Source of the DNA: Rallus limicola
Taxonomy: Eukaryota > Chordata > Aves > Gruiformes > Rallidae
DNA length: 64,000 nt
Assembly: GCA_022605955.1 (NCBI GenBank)
Contig: JAKCOZ010000058.1
Coordinates: forward strand, 1,736,001-1,800,000
Direction of reading: 5' to 3'
Shown here: piece by piece, positions 38,901-50,900 of the stretch
Layout of the letters: every line of letters starts with the position of its first letter
Numbering within the stretch: the stretch's first letter is position 1
Translations under genes and position numbers: made by a program
Notes under the pieces: generated by a model
The model's database searches: none
What the model saw: the letters and a program-made list of their open reading frames with translations, nothing else
What the model was told of the DNA's origin: nothing

Positions 38901-41900
38901 CTTTTGGACAACCAGTACTTTTGGGCAAATTTCATTACAACCACCAGAGCAAAGCAAAGCAATCTGGAAAAGAGTGGAACTCTATTTTAAGTCTTCCAAT
39001 ACACAAAGTCTTTGCAACCCACATGCCCCTGTACATAAGGCAGATCAGTCTACCATCATCTTCCACTGACAATGCTTTAAGAGCAGGATGCCTTAGTATG
39101 ATAACTGGAAATAGAGGCATTTTATTTTACCTTTACTCATGTTCTAAACACAAATAGGTCAAGGGATAGAAGGAGGTTAAGAGGAAATAAAACTATCTGT
39201 TAAAAAATAATATTCAGAATTCTAGACCAATAACAAAGTACTCAGAACAGGTACACATCATGAGCTCCCTTTGAGAAGCATGTCAAAATACAAGGTAGAA
39301 ATAATTTCAAGAATAATATTCAAAGGCTATCAAGAATTGGATATTAAGAATCCAGGTGTCCACATTATAGCTAAGAGATTTTTTTGCATCACTAAGGAAA
39401 AATAAAAAAAATAAAATAAAAAATCATCAAAACCAATTAAGTGGCATAACAAATGAATGTGGAAGATGTAGAGGAAAATGGAATGAATATTCATTATTAT
39501 TTTCTGGATGACATTTTTTTTTTTTCAGATCCCCAAATTTTCATTATTCTTTTTGTGGCCATTATATTTAACTTAGACAAGACTTCCAGGTGAGTTCCCT
39601 GAGCATGCACCACTTTGGTGAACTGCCTTTGTAAAAAATGTATCTGGTGCCTAATAAGTATCAATGTATCATACCAAAAATGTTTACTATAATTCCTTTA
39701 TGCTGTGGTCATTTAGCTCGTAGCTTATTAGGAACAAATTCATTAAAACTGCATACTACTATAATTACAGAAACTTGAGGAAAGCAGACAGCCAATGAAA
39801 AGGATTGTTAATTTCTTTGCTGTTTTAGAAGCCTGAGGCTCTTATGGGCTAGGATCAAAACATGTGCTATGTCCCATATTGACTCTGTGCTTCAAATTCT
39901 GATCTTTTAATGAATTAGATAAAAGATCCAAGAATTCATATTCTGTAAAATAACTGAGATCCCTTATGGTGTTTTCCAGATGTATTTTACATCCATCAGA
40001 AGTCACCTGCAGAAGTTTAACAAAGGTGGCTTAAGGAGAAACAATCCCCAAGTAATTTCAGTTTTGTGTAGCAGCTTCACTCCACAAGTTGTCCTATACC
40101 ACAAGCGTATCTATCGGACTAGTTATTAAAGCTGTTTCAGCTTTAATAAACCACCTTCATTATCCCCTACAGGAAGCCTGAAATACTTAGATCTTGATCT
40201 TTCCATAAAAAAGCAAAGATTCTCCAGTTCCTTCACACAAATCCAAAAGTTGCTAATCCTCCAATAACTAAAATATCAGAGTGCCCCTAATTCCAGCAAC
40301 AGGAGTAGGCGACAAGTCTACTTAAAGTAAACCCTCTCTTTTCCCCAAAAAATATCTTATGAAACATTTCAGACTACAAGTGCAGACACAGTGTAGATAC
40401 ACATACACCTCAGTCACAGTGTACAAATGCATTGCTATTGCAAATGCAAATACCATATATGCTGACAGAACATGTACCTCCACACTAAGCTTCAGGCCCA
40501 GAATTTTGCCTTTTAAAAGGACACCATATTCTAGGCTTATAAGGAAGCAATACTTCTTAGCAACAGTTGTTTGTGCTGCTAATTTACTAGCCAGATTCTT
40601 TAGTTTCTTTAATGATCCTACATGTACATTTTCAGAACTCTGTACGCATACATAATACAGCTCCTTCCATTCCCCTTGCCTTGAAAAAAGCTCTTGCACC
40701 ACATCAACCTCAGTGTTGTCTAACAGCACATGATTCATACAAGAGTTCAACTTCAAACAACACATTCTCGTAAATGGCTAAGGAACAGAACAAAAATACA
40801 AAGCAAGTTTTACTATCACTCCTGATTCAAACTGCAGAGAAAATACATTTCATTAAACCCACTGTTCAGAAGCTCATTTGGTACTTCAGCTATCTTTTGC
40901 CACCAAAAAAACCATGAGACCAAGGGGAACACTGACCATTTGTTACCCTTAACACAAAAGCCCTACCAGTATTTCGGCTGAAGCCAAACACAGACCAAGC
41001 AGCTGCCAGTGCCTCGTTACTTCACTGCAACCTAGCAAATTAAAGATCCCGGTATGCTACTGACTCAGTGGAAAGCCACCCCCATAAGTGCTAATACTTA
41101 GAACCCCACGGAGCAAGTCTATGAACAAGGGTCCCCTTTTAAGTGCAAGATATGACTTATAAAAAGCAGAGACATGCTGGAAGGGTTGCTCCTGTAACCT
41201 GAGGATAGAGTGAAGGTGGTCCTGATGAAAGCGAGGTGGACATGGCCTGCTGAGTCGAGGCTCCCTGGGGAAAGCAGATGAAGAGCTGCGACTCTTGCAA
41301 TACCTTCTGAGGCAGCTGAACAATGGGTAATGAGAAGTCTGAACCAAAAGCAGAAGATGACCCCCCAGTAGGGGGAGGAGACTGGAAATCGCCAGTGTCA
41401 GAGGAAGTCAGCTGTGAGGAATCACTGGAGTATTCTGGGCTTCCTTCCAGCCAGCTCCGCCTGGCAGAGCCCCCTCTGGGACCTGCTAACTCAGGACCAA
41501 GATAGTTACACTGCTCCTCTGTCACAGGCTGAAGCCGACCATGCGACCCTATGCCTTGAGTGGATTCCTCTTGACTGGTCTCCATAGAGCCCCGGTGACT
41601 TCGGTAGACCCGCTGGGGTAAAACCGCCCCTTCTGCTGGAGCAGAAGTTGGTGTGTGCACATGGAACTCAAAGACACAGCTCGCTCTGCCATCACCACTG
41701 TGAGAGAGCACAGCTGGGGCAGAGTGTGGAACAAATACCTGGTGGAATGTCATCTGAGCAGGATCTGCACTCAGAGGAGCTGAAACACTGGATAATGGAG
41801 AAAGGGGACCCATCCCAGAATCCAGCCTCAGGTTCTGCACATGTCTTGCCAGGTATGTTTGCCCCGATTGGAAGTCGAACACAGAGCTTTGTGGAGGACC

Positions 41901-44900
41901 ACCTTGCCCATGGTTTGACTCCGAGACCTGCTTCAAATGTTGTTCAGTCGCATGAGAGTTATAAGCTACTTGATCATACTGCTCCGATACCTGTGATGGA
42001 TAGTGCATGCCCACCAAATATACAGCTTCTGGATGCATTCTGTAGTGAGCATCCTCTGGAGGTGTTGGTCCAGATCTATAGTCACTGTGGACAGGAGCTG
42101 GCTCAAACACAGGATTAACTTGCACATGCAGAGGCTCTCCAGCGACTCTCTGAGCTGCTGTGCCCAGCATAACGAACGCCTCTGGTGTCCAATTGGTGGG
42201 ACTACCACCAGGTGGAACTAAACTCTGGCCAGTCTTCAGCAATGGCTGGAAGTGGCAAGTTTGGGCTTCCAAAAATGAAGTGCTCTTGCGCCGCTGAGCA
42301 ACTGCCACCTTCGGCGGGCAGACAGGTGGTGGTGAGAAAGACACCGGCCGTTCATGAACGGTTGGGAAAAATATCTGTGAATCTGGGAACGTTGGTGTTC
42401 CCCCACGCGGATGCTGAGGCTGTATTGACATGAACAAGACAGGTAATTCATACATTAAAAGTGAAAGCACATGAACACGCACAGTTCACTAGGCAGTTCT
42501 GTGAAGTAACTTTATAGAATGACTAGTCAATTCATGGTCAAAAACATACAATACTTAGGAAATTTAGGTGAGTTGTAAATATCCATTAAATACATCCATG
42601 ACAGGCATAGCTACAATTGGAAACATTTGCTTGGGTTAGAGCTGCTTTTCCAGTCCAATTCCAATAATTCACAAAAATAAACCACTTTTCTCCTGATGAT
42701 GTAATGAGATTTACTGTCACTGATCAATGCTCGAAAACCAATCAAAGCCCTAAGGTTACTGCCATATGGGGAACATGAAAACCCAGAACTTGACACCCAC
42801 AACAATGCAGAGCCTCTAGTTTGCATTTAGAAAATAAGATGGTATTAAATCTTAATATTATCCAATATAAAACCCACAGTGCTAGTGTCAGGATTGTGTT
42901 CTGTATGCAATCCTGGGAGCCAAAATGAAACCTTTCATGAGACAAAAACTGAACCATTCCATCCCATGGATGAAAAATTTTATTATAAAAATGCAGAGCC
43001 TTTTGATTCTGCCCAATTTGATAATCTCTTTTAATCCCTTTGATCATACCTTTTAACGTAAGAAATTAGAGCTCACTCAAAGAAACTTAATTCTTGCCTG
43101 GACAATAAAGCATTCACAGGTTTAGTAGCAGCAGAGCCTGCAGGCAATTCTGATGCATCTGATGTACTACTTCTGATGAGGCTTACCTTATTTAAGATTT
43201 GTAGGGAAGTTTTCACTAAAGAGAGTTCTGTGTAAGAACACCAATCAACTTTTTAACTCTCCATTTTTTTTGTGTCTGCCCACAAAATGGTGAGAGACAA
43301 CACCTTATCACCCTTACACGGAAAAAAACAGTATTCAAGACTGAATAGCAAATATGCATTCCTCAAGACAGCTGTTACGACTTCTTCTAAGTTGCTGTTT
43401 CCACATTGCTCTGTTTCTCCCCAGCCTCTTTTTTTTCCTGGAAAAGCAGCAGCAAATTTCCGTATTGATCAACACTAACAAGAAGGTCCTACAGGATGAA
43501 GAACTCTTCCTATGTCCTGAAAACTAGTTCCACATAGTTCAGTGAGAGAAGTGTTTCTCAAAGTTTTTATCATGTAAACTGAATCCCAACACCAAAAGCA
43601 GACTACATCCTGTCCTGCAAGCTATTTTGCATCTAACCTTCTGAGAAACATGAAACAACGGCTTCTTCCCATGAAGCAGCAGCCAAAGTGGCATTTCTAA
43701 TTAAAACCTACAGAAAAATCCTCAAAAGTATTCATATTCTGAATTTCTAGTATCACCACCACAGCTAGCCAAACCTTTAGAATAACTAGCAACAGCAGAT
43801 AAGCTTTAAAAGTGGTTTTGTGTAGGGCTTAATTAAAATTCAATGCTTGCTTAGAATTTGGAAAACAAAAAGCTGGTCTTCTGATGTAAGGGTATAAAAA
43901 ATCATCTTCCCTTTATCTTCTGTGGTACAACTGGCCAATTTACCTCTATAATACCCCAAAATACAAGAAAAATAATTTTTAAAAACAAGTCAGCTGCTGT
44001 TTGGTAATGTTTAAGTGCACTGCTTGCAAAGAAAGATCAGTATTCCTGCAGTGCAGTACAAAGAATAAGGAATCAGCTCTTCATTTTCTCATTTTAGAAA
44101 TGCCTGAAGCCCAGGATGTATTTAATGATAACTTATCTTACTGTGCCAGGAGGCAAATGGTAACACATACAGGACTGACAGACAGGGAGGGCAGGCTGGA
44201 GCGTCGATGCTTGCGTGGAGAGGCAGAGTGCATGGGCAGGACACTTTCCAGGGCTTTAGAAAGCTTTTCTGCAAAGGTTTCTTCAGGGACAGTCCGAAGG
44301 TAGAAAGGAGAAAGAGGTGCAGACAGCGCTGGTGGTGGGGTGCAAGGAGCACTGAGAGGGATGCAGGACATAGAGGGAAGAGCAGGAAGGTGGGGGACAC
44401 AAACTGACATGCTACGACCACGTTGAGGCTAAAGGAGGAAAACAAAAGTAAAGAATTGAACACTTCAAAAAGATGAAAAACCAAAACCAGCAAAAACTAT
44501 AATGAGGTAGAAAAGAAATGCAGACACACAATGAGAGGCCCAATACTGACTACTATGTGTGCAAGAAGATAAGAGAAATGCTGAATGAATGTCAACACAC
44601 ACTGGAAACAGACTATGTGCACCTCTGAACACCCAAGTTTGCCTGAGGTAGCTGAGCAGTGTGAGAAGTTCCCCAGTACCCTCACACGAAGCAAGTGGAA
44701 GGCAGAGCAGACACAAGAGAATATTTTCTCTGAGGCCACTGCTGTGACCCATGCTGTCTCTAGTCACAGCATCTGTTGTCTGACAAATAAAAAAACCTGA
44801 TGAGGTCCCAAACATTCATTCTTAGTTTAGCGAGAGGATGTGTGCTTATATATGCAACACCTCATTAGTCTCTCTGCTTGGACACCTCCCTGCCTGAATT

Positions 44901-47900
44901 AAGAGGACTTACTGTATGTAGTTGGCTCTTTATTAACTACAACATTACCCTAAAAAAATTAAAACATTACACATTCTACAACGTCAATTATGGGAAGAAA
45001 AGTTGGGTTTAATGTGTGGAAAGAGTTGGTAAAACTAGTCTTAGACAAGCATTTTCCAGAAACTGGGCCAATAAAAGCATTAAGATTTTGTAACCTTGCC
45101 ACAATCCAGCAGGCCATAGGTCAAAATCCAACCAACCTGGAAGAATCAGAATTCATTTTTAGGGATTTGTTTTGTTGTGGGTTTTTTTATTGTCTTATTG
45201 CTTTTTTTTTTTGTGTGTGGTATGTTTTTTGTGGCTTGTTGGGTTTCGTTTTCCTGTTTTTTTAAAAGTGAATGGAAAGATGAAGTTTTAAAGGGGCAGT
45301 CTTCAACTGCAAGTTTTTCTTCTCTGGTGATATATGCCTCTTATAGATGGAACCCACAAATGGGATTCCTTACAAAACTGAAATAAAATACAGATCTCCA
45401 GCGGAAAAAACTTCATGATATCCAGTGGAAATCTGATTTAAGATTTCTGATGTAAGAAGTCTTGCTAGAATGCTCAAATATTTGGGAGAGGCATAAGGGG
45501 TTAAATAAAAGGTTAAACAAATGCTTTACCCATAATCTTCACCTGCTCCAAGGCAGGATCAGTTATCTGTGTCACTTCTGACTCCGATTTATCTAAACTG
45601 TTCAGAAATAACCCAGCAATCGAGACTGCAATACTTAACTGTCCTTCAAGGTTAGGAAAAAACCCAAATGTTCCCAAACAATAATTCCATGCTGCAATTT
45701 AGGTTTATTATTTCTTATTCTATCTGACATTAATGATTAGCTACCTCCTATTTTACAGCAGCCTTTACAACTTACTTTCTCCTCAAGCTCATTTTTCATA
45801 GGCTCAGCTTCACTATTTCAGTCTTCCCATATAAGACATGCTGTATTTCTGGTGGGCATTTTTTTTTTGTCACTCTCCTCTGAATTCTCTCCCAATCCAG
45901 CCTCAAGCAGGGTGTCCAGGACAGATTTATGACTGGCCAAAAGCAGAACACGATGCTTGCCTTTTTCACAACAGCATGATGTTTTTGACCATGTCCAAGG
46001 GGTGGTCCAATGTAATCCCTGACTTTTTTTTTCAGATTTGCTGCCTAATCACTTGTTGCTCAACCTGTACTTGTGTAGCAGATTATTCCTGTTTAAGCAT
46101 GAACCTTTTTCTTGTCCTGATCAAATCATGTAATGTTTCTTTTTAAGGCCATCGCTCCTGTTGTCAGCATCATTCTGACTTTTCATTCCATCTTTTCAAC
46201 AAGCTGTTAGTAGTTTCTGTAGTGTTCTATTCTATTCTGTAAAGCTCCTGGTACCACTGTCGTCATCATAGAGAATGATCATGTTTTAGTGTTGAACTAA
46301 GTAGCTTAACTATACCTCTATCATATGCTGCCTGTCCCATCCCCTCTCAAAAGATTATGATCTTTCAACCTGGAAGCTAGCCATATCTCAAGTCAGTGAC
46401 ATGGCTTCTGGTCCAATATATGTCCACATACCAAAATATGGCTTACCCAGAACAAGATCTTATTCAGAGGGATTAAAAACTCATTTGACCAAGGACTAGG
46501 TAGCACACACTTCAGGTTAGATGTCTTTGAGAAAGATGGAGATGCTTTGCTTGTGAGAGAAACCAACGTTGATTCTGTAATAATGATCCTGTAATAAAGC
46601 CTACAACTACAGGCACCAAAAAATGAGGACCCTCAGTCTCTAAGTGTCCCATCTTCTCCCTTATGGTATTACTACGTCATAATGTCTCTCCCTCAGGCTT
46701 AGATTTTCATTTGTGTAAAAAACAAGCAACAAGGGAACCACTGAAGACAATATAACAGTAGCAGAAGTTCTACTCCATAGTTAGAATAGATTTCTGCTCT
46801 CATACTCAGACCTAAAAACATACCAAGAAAAACAACATATCAAAATAAAAGGGCAACACAAATGAACATAGTAGGAAAAGTATTTGTGCCCAGTGCAGAC
46901 TTTCCAGGGAAAAGGAATACACATGGCAACTGATGAGCAAATCAACAGAAGCTAGAAATAAAAAACTGGGAACAAGGGTGTGGGGTCTTTTCAGTCTGGA
47001 GTTCTCACATGCAGCATTCTATAACAGTTAAAAAAATCTTACCTGCAGAATCTGCAATAAAAGCCTCACAGAACATGCACAGCAATTTCATACTTATACA
47101 GTAGCTCAAATTATTCTAATCCATTTTTCAAATCAAACCATCAACTTGATCCCTGGTAACATCATATACACATACACACACCACCTTCCCATGTGAGATT
47201 AAATGCTTTCTTTCATGAGACAGTCTCGTTCTGAAAAGATTACTTCCATCCATACAAGACTCAATCCATCATTCTGTTTAAGTGCCCTCAAAATTAACTA
47301 AAGCTTTAAAGACAATTACATCCTTGCATGTCCCCACCTCTCAGACTAAGTCACCTTGTAAAAACAGCCCCTTGACTACCCACACACAGAATTTTTATCA
47401 CATGCAAAACCAAACAAAACCCAAACCATCCAGGTAAAAGTGCCTGGCAGATTTTTTTCCCCCCCACTTGAAGAGAAATACAAAATAAAATAGCTTCATG
47501 CATTTGCAATACTACAGATTCTGGCTTACCGCTGCAGGTGGTTGGTATCCTCCATGCTGCTGCGACTGCACTTGGCCAACTGAAGCTGCATAGCCCTGGA
47601 CCGGAGCTGTTGAGATTGACTGGTCATGCTGGGAACCATAAGACACAGTCTGTTGACTGCTCACACATGATTCGGTATAAACAGAGGACCCTTGGCCACT
47701 GTCAACTGTCCCATCAGCTGCGGAAGTTAAAGATAAAAATCTGCATTTCAAGAACTGCAGTGCGGATTCACAACTTCAAAGACACTATAATCAATCAAGA
47801 ATTAGATTGATCTTTGTGCCATATCACATGGACCTTATCAGCAATTTACCTCTTGCAATATTTACACTGGTTAAAAAATCATTTTTCTCTTCCTCAATAC

Positions 47901-50900
47901 AGCAATTCCTTACCAACCACGCTCCCCTATTTTCACCTATTTTCAGAAGTTCTTTGGGAAAATACTTAAAAGTAAACTGTTCTTCCTATAAAAAGCTGGA
48001 CTAGAATTAGAAACTTTAATTTCACACTGCTATAAGTAATCTTTCAGGGACTTTCAATTATTTTTTAATTTCTTTTACACAGACATAAAAACCAAGTCTG
48101 TTGTGCTGGCTGACAGATGCACCTGATATAGGCAGAGCAGAGAACTTAAAACCCCTACTACCTAAAGAGCAGATAGCAATTTGCTTTCTAACGTCACCAT
48201 TCTAATACAGAAGTTCTCCTCTACCATCATTATTCAAATATTGATTTCAAATGGTGGGATGGCAGAAGAGGAAGTTAGGAGTGTTAATTCATCTTTTCAA
48301 GTATAGTCTGTAAGTTAAAAAAATCTTTTTTCAGAAAGCAAATTGTGAGCTGAACCGCTTGTATACATTGATCTCATTTCTACCTTAAACACAAGTTGGC
48401 AAGTATTCAAGTGTTTCTAATAGCTCTAACCACACCAATGCAGGAGCATACAGGCTTCTGCAGGGCCAGAATATACTGTGCCTGTAACAGGGCACCAAAA
48501 AATAGGACGTGTTCATGCTTCAAGTGCCCCAGTTCATTTTGTATATTAACTTGAAATAAAGAAAAATTACTTTGTGCTAAGACATGGGACTGTGAATTGT
48601 GCCAAGTCTCAGCTCAGCTAAGGCACAGGAACTCATCTTTGCTGTGCTTTCTAGTGGTCTAGTGTTCTTCAGCAGACAGCAATGGCAGACAGCAACATAC
48701 TAAGATATTTACTGCTACACCCACCAAAAGTTTAAGACTCTAAGGAGGGGAACTGTGTAAGTGCAAGAGTTCCTAAATAAACCGACACACTTACAAAGAA
48801 TAGATATACTGGGTTGCTGGAACTGCAGTTGTTGGTGTTGATCAGCTTCTGGTTCTTCAGGCTCCACTTGAGTAGAAACCGACGCTGAAGTAGTGGGGAC
48901 AGGAGTAGTACCAGTGACAGATAGGGTATGCTTTGACCCTGCATGGGAAGCACTTGATGGTTGCTGTTGCTCCAGCTGCTGCTTCTGACTACCTTCTTCC
49001 TGAAGCTTCTTCTCCTGTTCTTCTCGCACCAACTGACGCTGCTCTCGCTTTCGCTTAATCAAAGATACCCTGTCCTTGATAGCTTTCGCCATTGTCTTGT
49101 GATCCCCTTCACAGACATAGCCAGATTCCACCTGAAGGAGGATATATTTACAGAATTCAGACTGTCAGAGACAGCCACTGTTGTAGTGCTACGACAGCAT
49201 AAGCTACCACTCTCCAGTACTAACTTCAGTCACAAGCTTCACAAGCTTCTGAAGCTGTTTTATTTCTAGATGGAAAAAATTCTGACAAACTACCTTTCAC
49301 TGTCAGAGAACGTCAGTACTTCTGATGCTTTGCAGGACCACCAAGACTTACCATTTCCTGTGCTACATCCTCTGGGACATCTCTCTCCAAGTCAAAGGAA
49401 AACTCTATTGCCTCATTATCTTTGTATTTGCCCTTGAGTTTTTTGATGTCTTCAATTCGCAGCCAGAGTTTAATGGCAATTTTTTCTCCATCATCTTCCT
49501 CTGCTAGTTCTACCCGCACTCCAGTCTCTTCTTGGAAGAAAGCATGATTCAGAAGGTCCTTAATAGCATATCTACCATATTGGGAAAGAATATAAAAAGC
49601 ACAAACAGTTATGAGATCTTATAAAATAATATGGAATATCCTTGCCTGGTGATCCTCTGAATTTATTCTCTACATTTCACAGCTTTCCCAGGAATTATCT
49701 AACAGTCCATCATTTGGTTTTCTGTTTAAAGACATGATGGAGAAACAAAATACAACAATGCTAAGGATGTAGAAGAAAAAAAACCCAATTATCACACACT
49801 GGACAGCAGAAGTATCAAGATATTTAAGACAACTGATCAGGACATAAATGAACAAAAATAATAAGGAACCTTGAAGAAATACTTTTGTTTTACAGGACAT
49901 TAAGATGCAAGACACAACTCTTATTTACTAAATCAATACCATAATCCAAATATGTATTTCAGTCTATTTCAAGGTATTATCAAAAGTCTCATTTAGTAAA
50001 TTCCACACTAGGTAAGCACCACATGATTCCTTTTATACCATTTTGAACCATTTCAACTTGCATTCTGTTTGGCACAATAAGAAGCTTTGTCTTGAAGGTA
50101 CAAAAAAAACATCTATGATCATATACACGCAGCATTAGCAGTAGTAGTCAAAGAGTTAACTGCTTAAACTAAATAAGTAATAGGTGATGTTCAGCTACAA
50201 AATTCACTTAAAACAGGGAAAACCAGAATTGTTTAAAAAATAGAATAGAAATTTAAAATACACAGCAACATCATCTTAACTTCTATAGTTAATAGAAGGG
50301 GACAAAAACATCCATAAACTGACAAAACTAACTCTGAACAGAATAGCAGGAGGCTAGAGAAGGGCCAAAACACTGAAGAATACTTTAACAGGACATTCAG
50401 TAAGAAACAACTAGGTAAAAGAAGAAAACAAAACAAAATCCCACAGATAAGCCATCAGACCACTCACAGATTTCCTGTAATGGTATAAATTAATCATTTC
50501 AAGTAGAAGCCATCTTGCAGAAAGAGGGGATAAAAAGAGCAACAAGAAATTATGAAACAAAAAGAGCCCTCAAAATAAATAGCCATAAAATGTCGAACAA
50601 ATCAAAGGGCCAGGAAAAACAAAGGATTACACAATAACAAACCAACCAAACAATCCAAATACCTGGGAGCTTGGAAGGACTGTCCTCCACTATATTGCTG
50701 CCTAGGTCAAAATTTTATTAAAAGCATAATCACTGCATAAACTGACATGAATGCTTACTGTAGCATTTGCACATTTCCTGACACAGTTCTCCAAAGCAAT
50801 CATTGATTAAGAACCTACCAAGTAACAGAAGCTGCAGAAGTAATACTAGCTGCCCAACTTTCATTACGACACAGACAGCCCATGGTACTAACTGGATCTG

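Noticed and set aside
40322..40765. A 147-codon sense frame between HSN2 and exon 9
   Set aside because: No fitting splice sites, no conserved blocks, AT-rich composition; probably chance.
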